A stretch of DNA of 64,000 nucleotides from DATBLE01 sp963775695 (GTDB taxonomy: Bacteria; Actinomycetota; Thermoleophilia; Gaiellales; Gaiellaceae). Position 1 is the first letter of the stretch. Each line of letters begins with the position of its first letter. Position numbers and translations under genes: made by a program. The notes beneath the pieces are model-generated. The model did not search any database. It saw nothing but the letters and a program-made list of their open reading frames with translations, and was not told where the DNA came from. Positions 29,286-38,273 of this stretch are shown here, in pieces. The stretch lies in the NCBI GenBank assembly GCA_963775695.1, contig CAVZJU010000007.1:372001-436000 (forward strand), given 5' to 3'.

Positions 29286-30632
29286 ATGCAGAACGAGACG
29301 ATCGACACGAGCGACGCAGGCGTCTGGACTACCGGTCCGGACGGCGAGCTGATCCCTGATTACGACTCGACGTTCCCGACGATCAACGAGGGCGAGGTCG
29401 TCCACGGGAAGGTCGTCCGCGTGGACAAGGACGAGGTCCTCGTCGACATCGGTTACAAGTCGGAGGGCGTCATCCCCGTCGCCGAGCTCTCGATCCGGCG
29501 GTCGATCAACCCGGCCGACGAAGTCGCGCTGGGTGACGAGATCGACGCGCTCGTGCTCACCAAGGAGGACGCAGAGGGCCGGCTGATCCTGTCGAAGAAG
29601 CGCGCCCGGTTCGAGCTGGCGTGGAAGGCGATCGAGCAGGCGGCCGAGAGCGGCCAACCGGTGACGGGCAAGGTCATCGAGGTGGTCAAGGGAGGCCTGA
29701 TCCTCGACCTCGGGGTGCGCGGATTCCTGCCGGCCTCACTGGTCGACATCCGCCGCGTCCAGGACCTCGACGAGTTCCTCGCCAAGGAGCTGCGCTGCAA
29801 GGTGATCGAGCTCAACCGCTCGCGGAACAACGTCGTGCTCTCGCGCCGCGCCGTCCTCGAGGACGAGCGCAAGGAGATGCGCCAGGCGATCCTCGACCGC
29901 CTCGCCCCGGGCGACGTGGTCGAGGGCCAGATCTCGAACATCGTCGACTTCGGCGCGTTCGTCGACCTCGACGGCATGGACGGGCTGATCCACATCTCCG
30001 AGCTCTCCTGGTCGCACGTCAACCATCCGTCCGAGGTGCTCGAGATCGGCCAGACGGTCAAGGTCAAGGTGCTCGACATCGACCGCGACCGCCAGCGGAT
30101 CTCGCTCGGCCTCAAGCAGACGCAGACCGATCCCTGGCAGCAGGTGCTCGACAGCTACGGCGAGGGCGACGTCGTCCAGGGCCGCGTCACGAAGGTGGTC
30201 ACGTTCGGAGCGTTCGTGGAGATCCTCCCCGGCGTCGAAGGTCTCGTGCACATCTCCGAGCTCGCGCAGCACCACGTCGAGAATCCGCGCGAGGTCGTCT
30301 CCCAGGGCGACCTCGTCAACGTGAAGATCATCGAGGTCGACGCCGAGCGCCGCAGGCTTTCGCTCTCGCTGAAGCGGATCGAGGACGGTGACCAGTCGCA
30401 GCCGCTGGGAGAGGGCGACGAGCCGCTCCGCCCGCAGATCGACCTCTCCGAGGAAGTCTTCGCCGACGCCCCCGCCTCCGAAGTGGAGCCGCAGGAGCCG
30501 GAGACGGTCGCGGAAGAGACTGCCGAGCCGCCGGACACGCCGCGGACGCCGACTGAGTCGGACGCGACGGACCAAGAGCCGTCGGCGGCAGCGGAGCAAG
30601 AAGCGCCGGCGCCGACCGACCAGCCTTCCTAG
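29286..30632 (+). CDS. rpsA: 30S ribosomal protein S1
   Basis: This 448-residue mRNA-binding ribosomal protein has four S1 (OB-fold) repeats at about 33-100, 118-184, 205-273 and 290-360, the four-domain form usual in Gram-positives (E. coli has six). Repeats 3 and 4 are the most regular (IVDFGAFVDLDGMDGLIHISE and VVTFGAFVEI cores). The last ~80 residues are an acidic, Pro/Glu-rich tail. coaE follows 7 bases after its stop, a common actinobacterial pairing. Confidence 0.95.
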   Translation: MQNETIDTSDAGVWTTGPDGELIPDYDSTFPTINEGEVVHGKVVRVDKDEVLVDIGYKSEGVIPVAELSIRRSINPADEVALGDEIDALVLTKEDAEGRLILSKKRARFELAWKAIEQAAESGQPVTGKVIEVVKGGLILDLGVRGFLPASLVDIRRVQDLDEFLAKELRCKVIELNRSRNNVVLSRRAVLEDERKEMRQAILDRLAPGDVVEGQISNIVDFGAFVDLDGMDGLIHISELSWSHVNHPSEVLEIGQTVKVKVLDIDRDRQRISLGLKQTQTDPWQQVLDSYGEGDVVQGRVTKVVTFGAFVEILPGVEGLVHISELAQHHVENPREVVSQGDLVNVKIIEVDAERRRLSLSLKRIEDGDQSQPLGEGDEPLRPQIDLSEEVFADAPASEVEPQEPETVAEETAEPPDTPRTPTESDATDQEPSAAAEQEAPAPTDQPS

Positions 30633-30639
30633 CCCGCCC

Positions 30640-31186
30640 GTGACGCCGCTCACCGTCGCCGTCACCGGCGGCATCGGAGCGGGGAAGTCCGCCGCGCTGG
30701 CGGCATTTGCGCGGCGCGGTGTCTCGACGCTGTCCGCCGACCACGTCGTCCACCGCCTGATCGGCGAGGATCCGGAGGTGCGCGCCGCGCTCGAGGAGCG
30801 GCTCGGAACCACCGACCGGGCCGGAATCGCCGCGGTCGTCTTCGCCGACCGCGAGCGGCTCGACTGGCTGGAGGGTCTGCTCCACCCCCGTGTTCGGCGC
30901 GAGCAGGAAGCGTGGCTCGCGGGTCTCGACGCGAAGGTCGCTGCGATCGAGATCCCGCTTCTGTTCGAGACCGGCGGCGAGGAGCGCTTCGACGCGGTGG
31001 TCGTGATCACCGCGCCCGCCCACGTTCGATGCCGGACGGACCGGGCGGGCCGACGACGCGCGCGCGGCCAGGCTGCTCCCCGACGCCGAGAAGGTCAGGC
31101 GTGCAGACTTCGCCTACGTGAACGACGGCACGCTCGACGAGCTCGATGCGTTCGTCGGGCAGGTGCTCGACCGCCTGACCGGGTGA
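30640..31186 (+). pseudogene. coaE: Dephospho-CoA kinase, frameshifted
   Basis: CoaE phosphorylates dephospho-CoA in the last step of CoA synthesis. The head (GTG 30640) reads well: the P-loop TGGIGAGKS, SADHVVHRLI, LLHPRVRREQEAW and IPLLFETGGEERFD, up to VVVITAPAHV. After about base 31021 the frame turns to arginine-rich nonsense, while the next frame continues the normal C-terminus (DDARAARLLPDAEKV, RRADFAYVNDGTLDELDAF) to a TGA at 31184-31186. One extra base within 31021-31050 explains this. The gene is essential and usually single-copy, so a sequencing or assembly error is as likely as real decay. Confidence 0.85.
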
Positions 31187-31749
31187 CCGCCTCCGCGGGC
31201 CGTCTCGTCCTCGGCGTGACCGTGATCGCGGTCCTGCTCGCCACCTTCGGGGCGATCCACCTCACGCAGCCCGCCTGGTACCAGCGTCTCTGGCACCCGC
31301 TGCACTACGAGGGCATCGTCCTCGGTCATGCGCGGAACTACCAGCTCGACCCGGCACTGCTCGCAGCGGTGATCTACCAGGAGAGCAAGTTCCACGCCGA
31401 CGCGCGCTCCGACCGGGGCGCGGTCGGCCTGATGCAGCTTCTGCCCGAGACGGCGGAGGGCATCGCCGAGCGCACCGGCGGGTCGCAGTTCCGCGTCTCG
31501 GACCTGTACGACCCCGAGATCAACGTCCGCTACGGGGCGTGGTACCTGCGTCACCTGCTGGACAAGTACGGCTCGGAGCGGCTCGCGCTCGCCGCGTACA
31601 ACGCCGGCCAGGCCAACGTCGACCGCTGGCGCGCGCGCGGACTGCCGATCCAGTTCGACGAGACCAGGAGCTTCGTCGACCGCGTGGAGCACCTGAAGGT
31701 CACGTACCACCACGCTTATTCGTCGCTTCGACAACATGGCGACACTTGA
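31183..31749 (+). CDS. Membrane-anchored lytic transglycosylase (SLT domain)
   Basis: This 188-residue protein has one N-terminal membrane anchor (residues 7-25) and a Slt70-type lysozyme-like domain: catalytic Glu67 in YQESKF, then GAVGLMQLLPETA and LALAAYNAG. It should cleave peptidoglycan between MurNAc and GlcNAc outside the membrane. The GTG start overlaps the last bases of the coaE reading (GTGA). Because of the coaE frameshift it happens to be in phase with the coaE head, which can mislead gene callers into a fusion. Confidence 0.88.
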   Translation: MTASAGRLVLGVTVIAVLLATFGAIHLTQPAWYQRLWHPLHYEGIVLGHARNYQLDPALLAAVIYQESKFHADARSDRGAVGLMQLLPETAEGIAERTGGSQFRVSDLYDPEINVRYGAWYLRHLLDKYGSERLALAAYNAGQANVDRWRARGLPIQFDETRSFVDRVEHLKVTYHHAYSSLRQHGDT

Positions 31750-31773
31750 CAGACATCGAAGTAATGTCATAAT
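31746..31773 (+). promoter_or_regulatory. Consensus promoter of the RHH gene
   Basis: A perfect -35 TTGACA (31746-31751) is followed after 16 bases by -10 CATAAT (31768-31773), the best housekeeping-type promoter in the window. The expected transcript start is about 31780, only 2-3 bases before ATG 31783, so the mRNA is probably leaderless. The -35 overlaps the stop codon of the transglycosylase gene. Confidence 0.8.
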
Positions 31774-31778
31774 GACAT
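31752..31778. promoter_or_regulatory. Operator-like palindrome over the -10 box
   Basis: ATGTCAT-A-ATGACAT (31764-31778) is a perfect 15-bp palindrome that covers the -10 box. A third half-site GACAT lies upstream at 31752-31756. The gene it controls encodes a ribbon-helix-helix protein, so autorepression is the natural reading. Confidence 0.7.
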
Positions 31779-31782
31779 CACA

Positions 31783-32241
31783 ATGCAACTCGATACGCAC
31801 GTTCAGGCACTGCAGGCCGAGCTCGCCGCCCTGGCGGGCATCGGCGACGAGCAAGTTGCGGTCGCAGCGGACCGGCTGAGCCAGGCGCTCGCCCCCTCCC
31901 TGCGGTTGCGCCTGCTCGAGCTCCTGTCCGAAGCCGCGCTCGAGGTCAGCTCGCAGCTCTGCGCGGGCCACGTCGAGATCCGCCTCGCCGGCCAGGAGCC
32001 CTCGCTCGTCTACGTCGAGCACGAGGAGGAGGCCGCTGCGCCTCCGCCCGAGGACGGTCTCACCGCCCGAATCACGCTCCGCCTGCCCGACTCGCTGAAG
32101 GTGTCGGTCGAGGGCGCGGCCGCGAAGGAGGGCATGTCCGTGAACACCTGGATCGTCAAGGCCCTGACCAGGGGGCTGACGAGCGCGGTCGCGTCGGGCG
32201 GCCGCATCGGCAGTCGCCTGACCGGCTACGGCCAGAGCTGA
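31783..32241 (+). CDS. Ribbon-helix-helix regulator (HicB-like C-terminus)
   Basis: This 152-residue protein has an unclassified N-terminal part (1-95, Leu/Ala-rich helices) and a C-terminal RHH DNA-binding domain: TARITLRLPDSLKVSVEGAA and EGMSVNTWIVKAL, as in HicB and Arc-type proteins. No toxin gene is adjacent, so it is more likely a transcription factor than an antitoxin. It lies under an operator-like palindrome. A 42-residue protein gene and a DUF4097 gene follow in the same direction, forming a probable operon that it regulates. Confidence 0.78.
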   Translation: MQLDTHVQALQAELAALAGIGDEQVAVAADRLSQALAPSLRLRLLELLSEAALEVSSQLCAGHVEIRLAGQEPSLVYVEHEEEAAAPPPEDGLTARITLRLPDSLKVSVEGAAAKEGMSVNTWIVKALTRGLTSAVASGGRIGSRLTGYGQS

Positions 32242-32252
32242 AAGGAGGAGGC

Positions 32253-32381
32253 ATGAGGTACCAGCCCGGACTGTTCGGACATCTGCCGGAATGGGAGGCA
32301 TCCGATCGTCGTAACGACCGCGTCGACCTCCGGCCCACGCGCATCCGTGTCATGGCGCGGCGGAAGAGGGGATCCCGGTGA
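32253..32381 (+). CDS. Small basic protein, 42 residues
   Basis: ATG 32253 follows a very strong Shine-Dalgarno (AAAGGAGGAG, 32241-32250), and the TGA overlaps the GTG of the next gene (GTGA). It starts MRYQPGLFGHLPEWE and ends in a basic tail (RVMARRKRGSR). No family is recognised. Placement between the RHH regulator and the DUF4097 protein, with tight coupling, supports real translation. Confidence 0.7.
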   Translation: MRYQPGLFGHLPEWEASDRRNDRVDLRPTRIRVMARRKRGSR

Positions 32382-33148
32382 GGTACGACTTCGCCACCCC
32401 GGACCCGCCGAAGCTGCGCTTCGGGATCGGCGCCGGCCGCGTCGAGATCGAGACGGCCGACGTCGCCGAGACGACGGTCGAAGTCGAGGCGATTCGCGGC
32501 AACGTCGAGGACCTGAAGGTCGAGCAGCGCGGCCGCGACATCGTCGTCGAGGGCCGCAAGCGCTTGGGCCTCAAGAGCGACCAGGAGTTCGACATCCGCA
32601 TCCGGGCGCCGTACGGTTCCGAGGTCGACGCCAACGTGGCGTCGGCGCCTTTCCGGGCCACGGGCCGGCTGAGCAAGCTCGAGGTCAACACCGCTTCCGG
32701 CGACGTCCAGGTCGAGAACGTCGAGCGCGACGTCAAGATCCACTCGGCGAGCGGCGACGTCCAGCTGGGCTCGGTCGGTGGGCGCACGGACGTCAACACC
32801 GCCTCGGGTGACGTCCAGGTGGATTCGGCCGGCGGCGGCGGGACGATCCGCTCGGCGTCGGGTGACGTCCAGATCGCCGAGGCGGCCAGGCAGGTGAAGC
32901 TGCAGACGGCGTCGGGCGACATGGTGATCGGCTCGATTGCCGAGGGCTCGATCGACGTCAAGTCCGCGTCGGGCGACGTCCGCGTCGGGATCAAGCAGGG
33001 CTCGCGCCTCCACGTCGATGCCCGCTCGCTCAGCGGCGACACCACGTCGGAGGTCGAGCTCGGCGGCGTCGAGACGGCCACCGGAGGCCCGCTGGTCGAG
33101 GTCAAGGGCACGACGATGAGCGGCGACATCAGGATCGTCCGCGCGTGA
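32378..33148 (+). CDS. DUF4097-family β-helical repeat protein
   Basis: This 256-residue protein consists largely of a repeated ~20-residue strand unit carrying NTASGDVQV or SASGDVQ, at least six times between residues 95 and 250. This pattern is typical of DUF4097 (putative adhesin / LiaF-like toast-rack) proteins that form a parallel β-solenoid. No signal peptide or membrane segment is visible, so it appears cytoplasmic. It is the third gene of the RHH operon, coupled to the 42-residue protein; the function of the family is unsettled. Confidence 0.82.
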   Translation: MRYDFATPDPPKLRFGIGAGRVEIETADVAETTVEVEAIRGNVEDLKVEQRGRDIVVEGRKRLGLKSDQEFDIRIRAPYGSEVDANVASAPFRATGRLSKLEVNTASGDVQVENVERDVKIHSASGDVQLGSVGGRTDVNTASGDVQVDSAGGGGTIRSASGDVQIAEAARQVKLQTASGDMVIGSIAEGSIDVKSASGDVRVGIKQGSRLHVDARSLSGDTTSEVELGGVETATGGPLVEVKGTTMSGDIRIVRA

Positions 33149-33151
33149 GGA

Positions 33152-33176
33152 TTGTCCCGGAGCTGCTCCGGGACAA
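33152..33176 (+). terminator. Perfect 11-bp hairpin after the DUF4097 gene
   Basis: TTGTCCCGGAG, loop CTG, CTCCGGGACAA begins 4 bases after the DUF4097 stop and marks the likely operon end. It occupies the place where the start of the broken MFS gene would be. Confidence 0.6.
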
Positions 33177-34454
33177 ATCGGCAGTTCCCGACATTCTTCG
33201 CCGGCCAGGCGATCTCGCTGGTCGGCGATCAGATCACGCTGATCGCCCTTCCGCTCGTCGCCGTGCTCGCGCTCGACGCGACACCGGCTCAGATGGGCTA
33301 CCTGGTCACCGCGGCGCTCCTGCCCAATCTGCTCTTCTCGCTGCACGCCGGCGCCTGGGTCGACCGCAGCGGTCGCCGGCGACAGGTGATGGTCGTCGCC
33401 GACCTCGGGCGGGCGGTCGCGCTCGCCAGCGTCCCGATCGCCTACGCGTTCTGAGCGCTGACCTTCGCGCAGCTGTACGCGGTCGGCTTCGCCACGGGCT
33501 TGCTGAGCGTGTTCTTCTTCGTCTCCTACACCCACGCTGTTCGTCGTGCTCGTGCCGCGCGAGCGGTACGTCGACGGGAACTCGCTGCTGCACGGTAGCC
33601 GGGCGCTCTCGGCTGTCGTGGGGCCGAGCCTCGGCGGCGCGCTCGTCCAGTTGCTGACCGCGCCGGTCGCCCTGGCAGCCGATGCCCTGTCGTTCGTCGC
33701 TTCTGCCGTGTCCCTCGCCTGGATCCGGCCTCAGGAGCCTCCGACCGAGCCGGCCGCGAGCGGACACCTCTCGGCGGGGATGCGCTACATCGCCGGCTCT
33801 CGGGCGATCCGCGCCTCGCTCGCCGCGACCGCGACGATCAACTTCTTCAACTTCGTCTTCTTCGCGCTGGTCATCCTCTACGCGAATCGCTACCTCGGGG
33901 TCGGGCCGGGCGCGCTCGGGCTCGTGCTCGGGCTCGGCGCCGCCGGCGCCGTGATCGGGGCCCTGATCACCGGGCGCGTCTCGCGGCGGATCGGTATCGG
34001 GCCAACCTATGTCGTCGGCTGCATCGTGTTCCCGGCGCCGCTCGTGCTCGTCCCGCTGGCCGGCGGTCCCCACCGGCTCGTGCTCACGTGCCTCTTTCGC
34101 GCAGAGTTCGGCTCCGGGCTCGGCGTGATGATGCTCGACATCGCCTCCGGCGCGATCACGGCCGCGCTCGTCCCCGACCGGCTGCGGGCACGGGTCACCG
34201 GCGCCTACATGGTCGTCAACTACGGCGTGCGGCCGGTGGGTGCGTTCCTCGGCGGTGTGCTCGGCAGCGCGATCGGAGTCCAGACGACGCTGTGGATCGC
34301 GGTCGTCGGCGGCATGCCCGGTTTTCTCTTCCTGCTGCCGTCGCCGATTCCGCAGACGCGGGAGCTGCCGGCGACCGAGGAGCCGGAAGAGCAGGCAGCA
34401 GGCAGCCGGCAAGGTCGCCGCGGTCTCGTGGGGCCGGACTCGTCCAGCCGTTAG
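33152..34454 (+). pseudogene. Broken MFS transporter gene
   Basis: It encodes a 12-helix major facilitator relative of the macrolide-efflux type (FFAGQAISLVGDQITLIALP, then GAWVDRSGRRR). Two lesions are seen. A TGA at 33452-33454 stands where neighbouring sense (AYAF, then ALTFAQLYAVGF) expects a Gly codon such as GGA. Near 33530 an extra C in a CCC run shifts the frame before LFVVLVPRERYVDGNSLL. The remaining ~300 codons read cleanly to 34454. The start is unclear because a terminator-like hairpin covers the only candidate (TTG 33152). The C-terminal piece alone could not form a working transporter. Confidence 0.8.
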
Positions 34455-34464
34455 CGTTCATTCC

Positions 34465-34956
34465 ATGAAAGCCCTGCGCTCCATCGCGGAGGTCGAGCGC
34501 GAGCTTCCTGGGGAGGGGTTCTTCGAAGGCGGCGCGGACGGGCTCGTTGCCGACCTGCGGCCGCTCGAGCTGCGCCCGTTCGCGGGCGAGGGCTGGACGG
34601 TGATCTCGGCCTCGCCCGAGCTCTTCCTCGCACGCTGCGGGTCGAGGGTCTGGGCGAAGCCGATCAAAGGCACGCGCCCGCTCGGCGAGACGCTCGAGCT
34701 CGCCGCTTCGGACGAGGACGCCGGCGAGCACGTGATGATCGTCGACCTCGAGCGCAACGACCTCTCGGGCGTCTGCAAGGCCGGCAGCATCCGGTGGCCG
34801 ACGTTCGCCGTCGCCGAGGATCGCATCCACCTCTGGGTGGGCGGCGGGGTCGTCTGGGACTCCGACCCGGGGGCGGAGATCGAGGAGTCGCTGGTCAAGG
34901 TGCGGCCGCTGCTCGATGCGATCGGGGCGCCCCTGCGGGAGCCGGTCCGCCGTTGA
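34465..34956 (+). CDS. Shortened chorismate-binding enzyme (PabB-like)
   Basis: This 163-residue protein matches aminodeoxychorismate synthase component I in three blocks: SASPELFLA, KPIKGTRPLGE with HVMIVDLERNDLSGVC, and WVGGGVVWDSDPGAE. The normal ~80 residues between RNDLSGVC and GGG (the GSITGAPK active-site block) and the N-terminal ~150-200 residues are missing, with no stop or frameshift at the junctions. It directly precedes and overlaps pabC (TTGA), matching the usual pabB-pabC order. Whether such a mini-protein can make aminodeoxychorismate is doubtful. Confidence 0.75.
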   Translation: MKALRSIAEVERELPGEGFFEGGADGLVADLRPLELRPFAGEGWTVISASPELFLARCGSRVWAKPIKGTRPLGETLELAASDEDAGEHVMIVDLERNDLSGVCKAGSIRWPTFAVAEDRIHLWVGGGVVWDSDPGAEIEESLVKVRPLLDAIGAPLREPVRR

Positions 34957-35777
34957 GCCTGCTCGCGGTGGCGGTTGGCGGCCGCGGCGTCGTCTCGCTG
35001 GACGAGCCGGTGCTGCGCGCCGACGACGAGGCGCTGCTCCGGGGTCGCGCGGCGTTCGAGACCGTACGGGTCTACGCCGGGCGGCCGTTCCGGCTCGCCG
35101 AGCACCTCGCACGGATGCGGGCGTCGGCCGGGCGACTGGGGATCGGGTTTCCGGACGGTTTCGAGGAGCTCGCCGCCGAGGCGCTCGATGCCGCCGGCGC
35201 GCCGGACGCCATGCTGCGGCTCTACCTGACCCCCGGCCGCGAGGGCGAGGGCGCCCCGGTCCGGCTCGCGCTGGTCAGCTCTCTTCCGGACGACCTCGAG
35301 GATCGGCGGGCGCGCGGCATCTCACTGATCTCCCTACTCGGCGTGCGGACCGAGGCGCCGTGGCTGCTCGGTGGCGTCAAGTCGACGAGCTACGCGGTGA
35401 ACATGGCGGCGGAGGCGGAAGCGCGGTCGCGCGGCGCCGACGACGCGGTGTTCGTCCGCGACGACGGCATCGTGCTGGAAGGCCCGGTGACAAATGTCTG
35501 GTGGCGGCGCGGCGACACGCTCTTCACCCCGTCGCTCGACCTCGGCATCCTCGCCGGGGTGACCAGGGCGGTCCTGCTCGAGGTCGCCCCCGAGGCGGGC
35601 TTCCAGGTGTTCCAGGGCGCGTACCCGCTCGTCGAGCTGCTCGACTCCGACGAGGTGTTCACCTCGTCGTCGGTCCGCGAGGTGATGCCGGTGGTGGCGG
35701 TCGACGAACGGCCGTTCGAACGCGGGCCTGCGGCCCCGGTGCTCCAGGCCGCGCTCCGGGAAGCGGCGGTCGGCTAG
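34953..35777 (+). CDS. pabC: Class IV aminotransferase, 4-amino-4-deoxychorismate lyase
   Basis: This 274-residue PLP enzyme has the class IV fold: FETVRVYAGRPFRLAEHLARM near the N-terminus, the catalytic lysine in GVKSTSYAVNM, and EGPVTNVWWRRGDTLFTPSLD binding the cofactor phosphate. With the PabB-like neighbour the best guess is aminodeoxychorismate lyase (4-aminobenzoate for folate), though branched-chain aminotransferases share these motifs. The TTG start overlaps the preceding stop. Its end overlaps the convergent DUF1360 gene by 4 bases. Confidence 0.85.
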   Translation: MSLLAVAVGGRGVVSLDEPVLRADDEALLRGRAAFETVRVYAGRPFRLAEHLARMRASAGRLGIGFPDGFEELAAEALDAAGAPDAMLRLYLTPGREGEGAPVRLALVSSLPDDLEDRRARGISLISLLGVRTEAPWLLGGVKSTSYAVNMAAEAEARSRGADDAVFVRDDGIVLEGPVTNVWWRRGDTLFTPSLDLGILAGVTRAVLLEVAPEAGFQVFQGAYPLVELLDSDEVFTSSSVREVMPVVAVDERPFERGPAAPVLQAALREAAVG

Positions 35778-36229
35778 TCCTCTCGGGTCAGCCTGGCGAA
35801 GCCGGCCTGGAGGAAGTCGTTCGCACCGGCCGCCGCCAGCGACCACGTCAGCAGGCGTCCGAAGCGCGGTGCCAGCACCTGGGTGGCGGCCAACCCTCCT
35901 GCCGCCCACGTGCCGACGCAGCGGCTGCAAGTGACCAGCTCGCCGATCGCCTGCTGGAGGTCGCCCGACTCGACGGGCTCCTCGTCCCCGTCGTGGGCAT
36001 GGCCGCGGACGAACGGCTCGCGCAGGAAGCTCGTCACCTCGTCGTGGGCGAGCGTCCGCGCAGCCTTGAACGCCGCCGCCGACAGCACGACCAGGTCGAG
36101 CGTGGTCTGGCACTGGGGGTCGCGGTCGAGCAGGCGGCCGAGCACTCCCGCCGCCGCGAGGCCGCCCGCGAAGGTGCCGACGATGCCTGCGTAGGCGGCA
36201 TGGGGCGAGGTCCGTTCTGCCGTGGTCAT
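35774..36229 (-). CDS. DUF1360 membrane protein
   Basis: This 151-residue protein has about three hydrophobic segments and the DUF1360 hallmark CSRCVGTWAA (two Cys near residues 101-104), plus a conserved KAARTLAHDEVTSFLREPF stretch. The family is of unknown function and common in Gram-positives. It is transcribed divergently from uvrB with only 20 bp between start codons, so the two promoters overlap. Confidence 0.8.
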   Translation of the reverse strand: MTTAERTSPHAAYAGIVGTFAGGLAAAGVLGRLLDRDPQCQTTLDLVVLSAAAFKAARTLAHDEVTSFLREPFVRGHAHDGDEEPVESGDLQQAIGELVTCSRCVGTWAAGGLAATQVLAPRFGRLLTWSLAAAGANDFLQAGFARLTRED

Positions 36230-36249
36230 GCCGGTACCTTGTGTTCACC

Positions 36250-38247
<1,998 letters not shown>

Positions 38248-38273
38248 TCCTCCTGCGGCATGATCCGCTGTCT

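Noticed and set aside
30388..31749. A single gene fusing the coaE head to the transglycosylase
   Set aside because: The middle is frame-shifted arginine-rich text. The true coaE C-terminus is in the next frame and the transglycosylase has its own overlapping GTG.
31783..32381. Toxin-antitoxin pair (HicB-like RHH plus the 42-residue protein)
   Set aside because: The small protein has no toxin motif and the RHH gene is followed by a DUF4097 gene; gene order and content do not match known pairs.
33440..33460. UGA in the MFS gene as a selenocysteine codon, given the tRNA-Sec-like gene
   Set aside because: There is no SECIS-like hairpin at the right place, a second frameshift follows within 80 bases, and the tRNA has a GAG rather than UCA anticodon.
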